A stretch of 64,000 nt of DNA, taken from NCBI RefSeq assembly GCF_001425055.1, contig NZ_LMDK01000017.1, forward strand, positions 259,502 to 323,501, written 5' to 3'. The stretch is from Pelomonas sp. Root1237. Lineage in GTDB: Bacteria > Pseudomonadota > Gammaproteobacteria > Burkholderiales > Burkholderiaceae_C. Shown here piece by piece: positions 51,550-59,230 of this stretch. Positions within the stretch are counted from its first letter, which is position 1. Every line of letters begins with the position of its first letter. Both the position numbers and the translations under genes were made by a program. Below the pieces are notes generated by a model that did no database searches, was not told the origin of the DNA, and worked only from the letters and a program-made list of their open reading frames with translations.

Positions 51550-52383
51550 TCAGCCCTGCGGCAACGCGCCCTTGCGCCACTCCCTCGGCGACTGCCCCGT
51601 GTGCGCCCGGAAGGCGCGTGACAGCGCCGCCTCGCCGCCGTAGCCCACGTCCGCCGCGATGTGCTTGAGAGCCCGCCCTTCGCGCAGCCCCTTCTGCGCC
51701 AGGCCGATGCGCCAGCGCTGCAGGTAGACGCCCGGCGTGCAGCCGACGACGTCGCGGAAGGTGTTGGCGAATACGGTGCGCGACATGCCGGCCTGCGCCG
51801 CCAGCTCCTCCAGCGGCCACTCGAGCTGGGGTGAGTCATGCAGGGCCACCAGTGCCCCGCGCAGCCGTGGGTGTGACAGGCCGGCCAGCATGCCCGACTC
51901 CACCTGGCCCTGCGACATCAGCTCGCGCAGCACCCAGATCATCAGCACCTCGAACAGCCGGTTCAGCATCAGCTGGCGGCCGCAGTGAGTGGCTTCGGCC
52001 TCGGCGAACAGCTGGCCCAGCACCGGCGCGCAGCTCGGCACCGCCGCCAGCGGCAGGCAGACCCAGGGCGGCAGCGCCGCGGCGATGGGGTGGCTGGCGC
52101 CGCCTTCGAAGGCCATGTGGGCACAGACGAACTGGGCGCCGCAACTCGGGTCCGTGACGAAGCGATGCGCCAGCGGGCGCGGGTAGAGCAGCAGGCTGGG
52201 CTTGTCGATGCGCAGCAGCTCCGGCGCGCCGTGGTGCACCTCGACGCCGCCCTCGCGGATCAGGTGCAGCTGGCCGCGCCCGGCCTGGGGCTCCAGGCTG
52301 TTGACGCCGCACAGCGGGCCGGTCTGGAAGGTCTCGGCCCGCACGGCGAAGTGCGTGAAGAGGGCGGCAAGTCGGTCGGCCAT
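51550..52383 (-). CDS. AraC family transcriptional regulator
   Basis: Predicted 277 aa. The C-terminal ~100 residues have two helix-turn-helix units: LEELAAQAGMSRTVFANTFR and IAADVGYGGEAALSRAFRAH, ending in TGQSPREWR, typical of AraC/XylS. The N-terminal ~170 residues are cupin-like (LHLIREGGVEVHHGAPELLR) and probably sense a small molecule. It is divergent from the DUF4148/hydrolase pair, whose expression it probably controls. Start at 52383 (ADRLAALFTHFAVRAE); an ATG 15 codons upstream is also possible. Confidence 0.88.
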   Translation of the reverse strand: MADRLAALFTHFAVRAETFQTGPLCGVNSLEPQAGRGQLHLIREGGVEVHHGAPELLRIDKPSLLLYPRPLAHRFVTDPSCGAQFVCAHMAFEGGASHPIAAALPPWVCLPLAAVPSCAPVLGQLFAEAEATHCGRQLMLNRLFEVLMIWVLRELMSQGQVESGMLAGLSHPRLRGALVALHDSPQLEWPLEELAAQAGMSRTVFANTFRDVVGCTPGVYLQRWRIGLAQKGLREGRALKHIAADVGYGGEAALSRAFRAHTGQSPREWRKGALPQG

Positions 52384-52509
52384 GGTCAGTACGAATTGCA
52401 AACTAAGACGTACCAAATGGTATTTCAAGTACGAGCTTCATCGGCAAAGTTCGTTCTGTCGCAAGACAAACAAACCCCACCCCAAGACACCGACTTCCAG
52501 GAGCCCGCC
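52384..52509. promoter_or_regulatory. Divergent promoter region, AraC regulator / DUF4148-hydrolase genes
   Basis: This 126-bp AT-richer gap between the two divergent genes contains GTACGAATTGCAAAC and TACCAAATGGTATTTCAAGTAC. The TACCAAATGGTA block (52411-52422) is nearly palindromic and could be an operator. Assignment is inferred from position. Confidence 0.4.
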
Positions 52510-52857
52510 ATGACCCGCCAACCCAGCTTCAACCGCGCCGTTTTCCAGCTGCTGTTTGCCAGCGCCGCCCTTGTCGGCACCGCAGCCGACGCGCAGTCCT
52601 ATGTGACGGACCCTGAGTCGGGCACCAACGTCAGCGTGGCGTCCACCGTCTCGCGGGCCGAGGTACTGGCCGACCTGAAGGTCTACCAGGAGTCGGGCCT
52701 CGCCGCTGCCGAGCGCGCCGCAGCTGAGACCGGCCAGGACACGCCCGCCCTGCTGGCCGCACGCCAACGCTACGCCACCCTGCGCCAGGGCGACCGCTAC
52801 GCCGCCCTGGTGGCCGAGTACGCCGCGCGCCGCGGCGAAGCCCACCGCCCCGCCTGA
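52510..52857 (+). CDS. Small exported DUF4148-type protein
   Basis: Predicted 115 aa with a signal peptide ending ADAQ. The mature part [20 protein letters not shown] with the following Ala-rich helix and final AEYAARRGE fits the DUF4148 pattern of small periplasmic proteins that are abundant and paralogous in Burkholderiales. Function unknown. Located between the AraC regulator and a secreted hydrolase (38-bp gap), probably one transcript. Confidence 0.75.
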   Translation: MTRQPSFNRAVFQLLFASAALVGTAADAQSYVTDPESGTNVSVASTVSRAEVLADLKVYQESGLAAAERAAAETGQDTPALLAARQRYATLRQGDRYAALVAEYAARRGEAHRPA

Positions 52858-52895
52858 TCGCCACGCCCCAACCCCATCACTTTCGAAAGCCCCCC

Positions 52896-53828
52896 ATGAA
52901 CGCCTTCACCCGCCTCGCTCTCGCCGCCACCATCGCCATCGGTGGATTCGCCGTCCAGACCCAGGCCCTGGCCGCCCCGACCAAGGCGGCCATCGCCAGC
53001 CCCTACGTGGCCGCCAACGACGGCACGCCCCTCTACGTCAAGGACTGGGGCCCGAAGACCGGCCCGGTCGTCGTCTTCAGCCATGGCTGGCCGCTGAACG
53101 CGGACAGCTGGGAGTCGCAGATGCAGTTCCTGGCCGACAAGGGCTACCGCGTCATCGCCCATGACCGCCGCGGCCATGGTCGCTCGGGCCAGCCCTGGGC
53201 GGGCAACAACATGGACCAGTACGCCGACGACCTCGACGCCGTGCTGCGCGCGCTGGACGTCAAGCGCGCCACGCTGGTGGGCTTCTCCACCGGCGGCGGC
53301 GAAGTGGCCCGCTACATCGGCCGCCATGGCACTGCACGCGTCGCCAAGGCCGTGCTGGTGAGCGCCGTCACGCCCATCATGGGCCAGAGCCCGACCCACC
53401 CCGAAGGCGTGCCCACCGCTGTATTCGACAGCCTGCGCAAGGCCTCGCTCGACAACCGCGCCCAGCTCTACAAGGACATCGCCGGCGGCCCCTTCTTCGG
53501 CTTCAACCGCCCCGGTGCCAAGCCTTCGGCCGGCCTGGTCGACAGCTTCTACGTGCAGGGCATGCAGGCCGGAGCCAAGGCCACCTACGACAGCATCGAG
53601 GCCTTCTTCCATTCCGACTTCCGCGCCGACCTGAAGAAGTTCGACATCCCGACGCTTGTCATCCACGGTGCCGACGACCAGATCGTGCCCATCGAGACCA
53701 CCGGCCGCGCCACGGCCAAGCTGGTCAAGGGCGCCCGCCTCATCGAGTACGCCGACGGCCCGCACGGCATCACCGACACGCACAAGGACCGCCTCAACCA
53801 GGACCTGCTGGACTTCATCCGCCAATAA
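52896..53828 (+). CDS. Secreted alpha/beta hydrolase, non-heme haloperoxidase/arylesterase type
   Basis: Predicted 310 aa. Signal peptide ([15 protein letters not shown]), then the cofactor-free haloperoxidase/esterase fold: [47 protein letters not shown] (nucleophile Ser), [12 protein letters not shown] (Asp) and [16 protein letters not shown] (His). The family forms peracids and hydrolyses aryl esters. Export is less common in this family, whose members are usually cytoplasmic. Likely regulated by the divergent AraC protein. Confidence 0.88.
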   Translation: MNAFTRLALAATIAIGGFAVQTQALAAPTKAAIASPYVAANDGTPLYVKDWGPKTGPVVVFSHGWPLNADSWESQMQFLADKGYRVIAHDRRGHGRSGQPWAGNNMDQYADDLDAVLRALDVKRATLVGFSTGGGEVARYIGRHGTARVAKAVLVSAVTPIMGQSPTHPEGVPTAVFDSLRKASLDNRAQLYKDIAGGPFFGFNRPGAKPSAGLVDSFYVQGMQAGAKATYDSIEAFFHSDFRADLKKFDIPTLVIHGADDQIVPIETTGRATAKLVKGARLIEYADGPHGITDTHKDRLNQDLLDFIRQ

Positions 53829-53838
53829 GCCTCAGGGG

Positions 53839-53859
53839 AGCCGGGCAGTGCCCGGCTCG
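53839..53859. terminator. Bidirectional hairpin between convergent hydrolase genes
   Basis: GAGCCGGGC-AGT-GCCCGGCTC, 9-bp perfect stem with a 3-nt loop in the 33-bp gap between the two stop codons. No long T-run. Confidence 0.6.
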
Positions 53860-53861
53860 TC

Positions 53862-54725
53862 CTAGTCTTTGGACGGCCCGGTCTCCGGCGCCAGCGGCTC
53901 GAACACAAAGCGCATGCCGCGCGTGTAGCTCTCGGCCTTGGTGCCGGCATGACGCTCGCCGTCGATGGTGCGGTTCTGGAACACCAGGCCCGGGTGCTTC
54001 AGCTCCGGCAGCAGCGCCTGGTAGCGCTTGATGCCTGCCAGGAAGCCGGGCCACTCGTACTCCGCGCCGGTCACGTAGAGCCGCGCCTTGATGGCCTTGC
54101 CCGTCGCGGCATAGGCCTTGGCCTGGCCGATGATCCAGTCGTTGCCCATGACGACGGCCGGGCTGGCGGCGATATAGCCCTTGAAGAGATCGGGCTTGGC
54201 ATACATCGCGTGCAGCGTGAACAGGCCGCCGAGCGAGCTGCCCGCCAGGTAGCGCTGGGCCGGGTCGGCGCGGTAGTCGCGCTCCATCAGCGGGAAGATG
54301 TCCTTTTCCAGTGCCGCGATGAACTTGTCGGCATTGCCGGTGCTGGAAGACAGCGGGTTCATGCGCACGGGCGACAGCTCCCAGCCGCGCAGCTCGCCGT
54401 AGTCGAGGTTGTCGCCGGCATAGCCCAGGCCCACCGTGATGAACTCCGGCACGACCTTGTCGTAGTTCAGGTTGTTGTACGAGGCGACGACGGTGGCGAA
54501 GTCCCAGTAGCCGTCGGTCACGTAGAGCACCGGATAACGGCGCTTCGGGTCCTTCGCAAACGACCCAGGCAGGTGGATGTGCAGCTGGTAGGTGCGGCCA
54601 TCCGCGTTCTTGGGCAGGGCGCGCAGTTGCGTGTTGCCGACGGTGTGCGGCGGATAGGCAGGCGCCTGGGCGCTTGCCTGAAACGCGGTGAACAGGAAGG
54701 CGAGGGTCAGGACGATTCGCTTCAT
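53862..54725 (-). CDS. Secreted esterase (IroE/esterase D-like alpha/beta hydrolase)
   Basis: Predicted 287 aa. Signal peptide ends QASAQAP. Putative-esterase family features: RTYQLHIHLPGSFAKDPKRR, YPVLYVTDGYWDF, YLAGSSLGGLFTLHAMY (nucleophile Ser in GxSxG) and a late GERHAGTKAESY that may supply His. Related enzymes include siderophore esterases such as IroE and Fes-like proteins, which hydrolyse ferric-siderophore esters in the periplasm; that role is possible but unproven. ATG 54725 is preferred over one four codons upstream. Confidence 0.85.
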   Translation of the reverse strand: MKRIVLTLAFLFTAFQASAQAPAYPPHTVGNTQLRALPKNADGRTYQLHIHLPGSFAKDPKRRYPVLYVTDGYWDFATVVASYNNLNYDKVVPEFITVGLGYAGDNLDYGELRGWELSPVRMNPLSSSTGNADKFIAALEKDIFPLMERDYRADPAQRYLAGSSLGGLFTLHAMYAKPDLFKGYIAASPAVVMGNDWIIGQAKAYAATGKAIKARLYVTGAEYEWPGFLAGIKRYQALLPELKHPGLVFQNRTIDGERHAGTKAESYTRGMRFVFEPLAPETGPSKD

Positions 54726-54779
54726 GGCAGGCGGCACACACGGATGATGGCAACGTTGTCAGTTTAGAGGGCGGCGACA

Positions 54780-56057
54780 ATGCACCCCGTGAGCCTGCCC
54801 AACAAACTTTCCCTGTTCGTGTCCTGTGCCGGCGGCGTCGAGCCGCTGCTGGAGGAGGAGCTCAAGCGCTTCCTGCCGCCCGGTGTGCGCAGCAAGGTGG
54901 AGCCGCTGCGCGGCGGCTGCGGCCTGGTCGGCAGCCTCGAAGACGCGATGCGCATCAACCTGGAGAGCCGGCTCGCCCAGCGCGTGCTGATCGAGCTGAT
55001 CGAGGGCCCCTACCGCCACGAGGAAGATCTCTATGCGCTGGCGCGCCGCGTCGACTGGCGCGACTGGATCACGCCGCGCGAAACGATCCGCGTCGACACC
55101 ATCGCGCAGCGCTCGCCGCTGAAGAGCCTGAATTTCACGACGCTGCGCATCAAGGACGCGATCTGCGACCAGCTGCGCGAGCACACCGGCGAGCGACCCA
55201 GCGTGGACACGCACTCGCCCGACCTGCCGGTGCTGCTGCACGTCGGCCCCGAACGCGCGGCGATCTATGTCGACACCTCGGGCGAGCCGCTGTTCAAGCG
55301 CGGCTGGCGTGTCGACAAGGGCGATGCACCGCTGAAGGAGACCCTCGCCGCCGCGATGCTGGCCGCTGCCGGCTGGCGCGGTGAGAGCGCCCTGCACGAC
55401 CCCTGCTGCGGCTCCGGCACCATCCCCATCGAGGCCGCGCTGATCGCCTGTGATTCAGCCCCCGGCCTGCTGCGCCGCTTTGCTTTCGAACGCCAGATCC
55501 CGTTCTCCACGCCCGCGCTGAAGGCCGCCTGGGGCGAGATGGCCCAGGCCGCCCGTGCCCGTGTCCATGCCCCCGCCGTGCCCATCTACGCCAGCGACGT
55601 GGCCTTCCGCATGGTCGACTTCGCGCGCCGCAATGCCGAGCGCGCCGGTGTGGCCCAGTACATCCAGTTCAACGGCGGCGACGCGCTGGAGCGGCCCGCG
55701 CCCCAGCTGCCCGAAGGCATGGCCGGCAGCATCATGATGAACCCGCCCTACGGCGAGCGCATCGAGGTGCGCGGCAAGGCGGCGATGACGCGTGACGCCG
55801 GCGGCAGCGAGGAGCGCGATGCCGGCGACGATTTCTTCCCGCGCCTGGCCGCGCATTGGAAGCGCCAGTACACCGAGAACCCCGCCGGCTGGACGGCCTG
55901 GATGCTGAGCCCCGACATGAAGCTGCCGAGCAAGATGCGGCTCAAGGAGTCTCGCCGCGTGCCGATGTGGAACGGCCCCATCGAATGCCGGCTGTTCCGC
56001 TTCGACCTGGTCAAGGGCTCGGCGCGCAAGGTCACCGAAGGCGATGCGCCCGCGTGA
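54780..56057 (+). CDS. rlmL: THUMP-domain 23S rRNA methyltransferase (RlmL N-terminal type)
   Basis: Predicted 425 aa. A THUMP RNA-binding domain (residues ~55-160) precedes a Rossmann methyltransferase: LHDPCCGSGTIPIEAALIA (motif I) and SIMMNPPYGERIEV (motif IV, NPPY for base N-methylation). This is the RlmL/YcbY N-terminal half, which makes m2G2445 in 23S rRNA. E. coli RlmL is a ~700-aa fusion with RlmK; here only the RlmL half exists, as in most non-gamma bacteria. An internal Glu/Asp-rich loop (SEERDAGDDFF) is added after motif IV. Confidence 0.88.
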   Translation: MHPVSLPNKLSLFVSCAGGVEPLLEEELKRFLPPGVRSKVEPLRGGCGLVGSLEDAMRINLESRLAQRVLIELIEGPYRHEEDLYALARRVDWRDWITPRETIRVDTIAQRSPLKSLNFTTLRIKDAICDQLREHTGERPSVDTHSPDLPVLLHVGPERAAIYVDTSGEPLFKRGWRVDKGDAPLKETLAAAMLAAAGWRGESALHDPCCGSGTIPIEAALIACDSAPGLLRRFAFERQIPFSTPALKAAWGEMAQAARARVHAPAVPIYASDVAFRMVDFARRNAERAGVAQYIQFNGGDALERPAPQLPEGMAGSIMMNPPYGERIEVRGKAAMTRDAGGSEERDAGDDFFPRLAAHWKRQYTENPAGWTAWMLSPDMKLPSKMRLKESRRVPMWNGPIECRLFRFDLVKGSARKVTEGDAPA

Positions 56058-56556
56058 GCTGATCGCTGCCGTGGCGCTGGCGCTGGCTGCGGCCGCCGCC
56101 CAGGCCGAGCCCTGCACCCTGGTGTTCGGCCAGGGGCGCAACCCGCCGTTGAAGGACGGGCCGGACTGGGATGATCTGAACCAGCGCTTCAACGCCGCCG
56201 TCACCAATACCCTGGACGTCGAGGGTCGGCGCGTCATCCCGATGACGGCGTCCGCCGTGCAGGCCGATCCCGCGGCCGCCGGTGTCGCGCTGCTCGAACA
56301 GGCCGACAACCTTCACTGCAACACGCTGATCGAAACCGCCCTCTTTGTGGATCAGAACGACACGCTGGTGCTGCGCTTGCGCGTCTACCCGCTGCTGCCT
56401 ACGCTGGGCGACGGCGGCGTCATCAACGGCCTGCGCATTGGCGCGCCGCTGTTCGTGACCCAGCGCGACCTCGCCTTGGCAGCGCTGGTGCGCCTCAAGC
56501 CCGATCTCGTCGGCCAGCAGATGGCGGCCGAATACCTTCAGCACGACCGCCGCTGA
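56044..56556 (+). CDS. Small exported protein of unknown function
   Basis: Predicted 170 aa, starting inside the last codons of the rlmL gene (14-bp overlap). Signal peptide ends AAAQAEP. The mature protein has DGPDWDDLNQRFNAAVTNTL, VDQNDTLVLRLRVYPLLPTL and a C-terminal LKPDLVGQQMAAEYL. I recognise no family. Its 3' end overlaps the convergent MFS gene by 19 bp. Confidence 0.65.
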   Translation: MRPRELIAAVALALAAAAAQAEPCTLVFGQGRNPPLKDGPDWDDLNQRFNAAVTNTLDVEGRRVIPMTASAVQADPAAAGVALLEQADNLHCNTLIETALFVDQNDTLVLRLRVYPLLPTLGDGGVINGLRIGAPLFVTQRDLALAALVRLKPDLVGQQMAAEYLQHDRR

Positions 56557-57899
56557 CATTGCCCCCTCGCCCAGTCTTGCGGCGCTGAGCGCGCGCAAAC
56601 CTGGTCGGTCCCCCGAGGGGACGGCGATGCTCGCGGCATTGAGCCGCAAGCACATCGCCAGTCGGGCCGGCTCGGTGAACTGGAGTCGGACACAAGCAGT
56701 CCCTGCGGACTGCTTGTGCCTACGGAAGGCCATGGGCCTCTGGCCCATGGCAGGCCCAGCGCAAGGCCGGCAAGCGCCGCGGCGCATAACGCGATCGGCA
56801 CCAGGCTGGCCCAGTTCATCCACTGCCAGCCGCCCGTCGTGACGAGGGCGCCGGAAGAGAACGAGGTCAGCGTCATCGTCGCGTAGACGCCGGTATCCAG
56901 CAGCCCCTGCGCGCGCGTCTTCTCCTCGGGGCGGTAGGCCTGGGTGAACAGTGTCGTGCCGCCGATGTAGAGGAAGTTCCAGCCGATGCCGAGCAGCAGC
57001 AATGCGCCGAGGAAGTGGTCGCGGTCCTGGCCCGACAGCGCGAAGGCAACGCAGCCCAGGTTGAGCAGCACGCCCACCGACATGACGGGCAGCACCCCCA
57101 CGCGCTTGATCAGGGGGCCGGTGAAGAAGCTCGGCACGAACATGCCCAGCACATGCCATTGCAGCACCATGCCGGCGTCAGCGAAGGGCAGGCCGCACTG
57201 GCCCATGGCGATGGGCGTGGCGGCCATCAGCAGGTTCATGACGCCGTAACCGAGCGCACTCGCGGCCAGCGCCACCATGAAGACCGGCTGGCGCAGCAAC
57301 TCGGCGCTGCTGCGGCCGCCGGCACCGGGCGCGGGCTGGACGAGCGCGGGGAATTCGATCAGCGAGATCAGCACCAGCCCCGCCAGCGCAACGCCCATCA
57401 ACAGCAGGTAGGCGCCGGCAAAGGGCGCCACCAGCAGATCCTTGCTCGCAGTGGCCAGCCAGGGCCCGAGGATGGCGCCCAGGCAGCCACCGCCCAACAC
57501 CCAGGAGATCGCGGCCTCGCGCTTGGCCGGTGCGACGAGTTCGGTCGCCGCAAAGCGGTAGAGCGCCGCGTTGGCCGTGTAGTAGCCAGCGATCAGCGTC
57601 GCAATGACGACGCCCCAGAAGCTCTGGTGCAGCACGCTCCACAGCGACATCGCGCAGCTGGCGAGGGCGACGAGCAGGCCGATCTGGAAACCGCGTCGGC
57701 GCCCGAAGCGCAGCTGGTGGCGCCCCACCATGCGCGCCATCAACGCGCCGCCGGTCACATAGGCGCAGATCGGCAGCGTCGCCATCCATGGCCGCGGCGC
57801 CAGCGCCAGCCCCACGAGGCCGTTGATGGCCATGAAGCAGATGTTGTTGGTGAGGAAGAGGCCCTGGGCGAGGACCAGCAGCGCCAGTTTCCTGTTCAC
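56538..57899 (-). CDS. MFS sugar/drug efflux-type transporter with repeat-derived C-terminal tail
   Basis: Predicted 453 aa from GTG 57899, overlapping the rsmE stop codon (GTGA). Twelve hydrophobic helices are discernible up to about residue 380, with the MFS-like loop VGRHQLRFGRRRGFQ after helix 2 and the pseudo-repeat RPEEKTRAQGLLDTG in the second half. The last ~72 codons are translated from the dispersed repeat at 56564-56762 (beginning LPWARGPWPSVGTS) and are Ser/Pro/Arg/Cys-rich and unlike any transporter tail. The native end of the gene has therefore been replaced by read-through. The substrate is unknown. Confidence 0.82.
   Translation of the reverse strand: MNRKLALLVLAQGLFLTNNICFMAINGLVGLALAPRPWMATLPICAYVTGGALMARMVGRHQLRFGRRRGFQIGLLVALASCAMSLWSVLHQSFWGVVIATLIAGYYTANAALYRFAATELVAPAKREAAISWVLGGGCLGAILGPWLATASKDLLVAPFAGAYLLLMGVALAGLVLISLIEFPALVQPAPGAGGRSSAELLRQPVFMVALAASALGYGVMNLLMAATPIAMGQCGLPFADAGMVLQWHVLGMFVPSFFTGPLIKRVGVLPVMSVGVLLNLGCVAFALSGQDRDHFLGALLLLGIGWNFLYIGGTTLFTQAYRPEEKTRAQGLLDTGVYATMTLTSFSSGALVTTGGWQWMNWASLVPIALCAAALAGLALGLPWARGPWPSVGTSSPQGLLVSDSSSPSRPDWRCACGSMPRASPSPRGTDQVCARSAPQDWARGQCQRRSC
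56564..56762 (+). repeat. Dispersed repeat, copy B (3' end of MFS gene)
   Basis: It matches copy A (49728-50007) in the same orientation over nearly its full length except for ~75 missing internal bases. The same two hairpins (AGCAGTCC / GGACTGCT and CCATGGGCC / GGCCCATGG) are present. It lies inside the 3' part of the MFS reading frame on the opposite strand. Confidence 0.85.
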
Positions 57900-58609
57900 G
57901 TCAAGGCGAGCCAGGACAGCACCGCCAGCGGGGCGGTGTCCGCGCGCAACACGCGCGGGCCCAGCGTGACGGCCGCAAAGCCACGGGCGCGAGCGGCGTC
58001 CTCTTCGGCGTCGCTCAAGCCGCCCTCGGGGCCGCTGAGGAAAAGGGCCCGCTTCTGCGGGAAGGCCGCGACCGGCTCGGCTGCGCGCGGGCTCAGCAAG
58101 CCTCGCCATTCGTCGTCGCGATCCGGCAGAGCCGCGAGCCAGGTGGCCAGCGTCTGCACGGGCTCGATGCGAGTCGGCACCGTGCGCCCGCTCTGCTCGG
58201 CGGCCGCAACGGCCACGCCCTGCCAGTGGGCGCGTTTCTTGTCGGCCCGCTCGCCATTCAGGCGCAGCACCGAACGCTCGCTCATCAGCGGCTGAATGGC
58301 CGCGGCGCCGAGCTCGGTGGCTTTCTCGACCAGGAAGTCCATGCGGTCATTGGCCGGCATGACGACGGCCAGCGTCACCGCACGGGCCAGCTCGCGCTGC
58401 GGCCGCTCGGCCGTGAGGAGGCGAACCCGTACCTCGCTGCGGCCCATGGCGGTCACTTCGGCCTGCCATTCAGGGCCGCTGCCGTCGAAGAGGGTCAACG
58501 CGTCACCGGGTTGCAGGCGCAGCACCTGCACATGGCGGGCGGCACCGGGAGGCAGGGCGATGTCGCCGTCGGTCACGGCAAGCGGGGTATCGACGAAGAA
58601 GCGGGGCAA
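57896..58609 (-). CDS. rsmE: 16S rRNA (uracil-1498-N3)-methyltransferase
   Basis: Predicted 237 aa, SPOUT-class methyltransferase. N-terminal PUA-like domain (ALPPGAARHVQVLRLQPGDA), then VVMPANDRMDFLVEKATELG, IQPLMSERSVLR and the knot region LFLSGPEGGLSDAEEDAARA with GFAAVTLGPRVLRADTA. All RsmE signature blocks are present. It modifies U1498 near the decoding site. The downstream MFS gene starts inside its stop codon. Confidence 0.94.
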   Translation of the reverse strand: MPRFFVDTPLAVTDGDIALPPGAARHVQVLRLQPGDALTLFDGSGPEWQAEVTAMGRSEVRVRLLTAERPQRELARAVTLAVVMPANDRMDFLVEKATELGAAAIQPLMSERSVLRLNGERADKKRAHWQGVAVAAAEQSGRTVPTRIEPVQTLATWLAALPDRDDEWRGLLSPRAAEPVAAFPQKRALFLSGPEGGLSDAEEDAARARGFAAVTLGPRVLRADTAPLAVLSWLALT

Positions 58610-58642
58610 GGCGGATGGCGGGGCGTGACGAGCCCGCCAGTA

Positions 58643-59176
58643 TCAGCGCAGGCCGAGGGCGTCGCGCACGGCCGCCGCAGCGGCCTCGCCCTTGGCTTTC
58701 TGCACGCGCTCGACGAGCTGCAGGGCGAGGGCTTGCAGCGCAGACAGGCTGTCGGCACGCTCGACCTCGAGCGCGAAGGCATAGCCCTTGAAGGGGCCGA
58801 GCAGCTTGGTCGCCTCACCGCTCAGATAGGTGTACAGGGCCGCGCGGTCGAGCAGCGGCGAGCCGCCGGCCGGCATCGAGGGCGCAGGGGCGGCCGCAGA
58901 TGCAGCGGGTGCGGGGCTGGCCGCCACTGGCGCCGCTGGTGTCGGGGCGGCAGCGCGTGGCTGGCCGCCTGCACCTTGGGGTGCAATCAAGCCATGCTGG
59001 CTCAGCATCTCGAGGTCGGCCTCGCTCGCGCCAGCGACGAGGCGCAGCCAATCACTGGCCGCTTTGCTCGCGTCCAGTACGAGCAGCAGGTTGCGCGCGG
59101 TGCGCGACAGCGGCAAAGTCCGCGCGCGGATCTCGGCACGGCCAGCATCGGTTTTGGAATACAACAGGTCGAGCAC
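58643..59176 (-). CDS. Hypothetical protein with Ala/Pro linker
   Basis: Predicted 177 aa. The N-terminal ~65 residues (LLYSKTDAGRAEIRARTLPL, then LLLVLDASKAASDWLRL) and the C-terminal ~65 (LYTYLSGEATKLLGPFKGYA) are helical and separated by ~40 residues of Ala/Pro/Ser linker. The N-terminal segment resembles small winged-helix-like domains of betaproteobacterial hypothetical proteins; I cannot assign a function. No signal peptide. It lies 54 bp after fadD on the same strand, so possibly one transcript. Confidence 0.65.
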   Translation of the reverse strand: MLDLLYSKTDAGRAEIRARTLPLSRTARNLLLVLDASKAASDWLRLVAGASEADLEMLSQHGLIAPQGAGGQPRAAAPTPAAPVAASPAPAASAAAPAPSMPAGGSPLLDRAALYTYLSGEATKLLGPFKGYAFALEVERADSLSALQALALQLVERVQKAKGEAAAAAVRDALGLR

Positions 59177-59230
59177 GTTATCGGGCCTCGCCCACGATCG
59201 GCGTCACCGCTCGCAAGCCATGGGAAAGCA

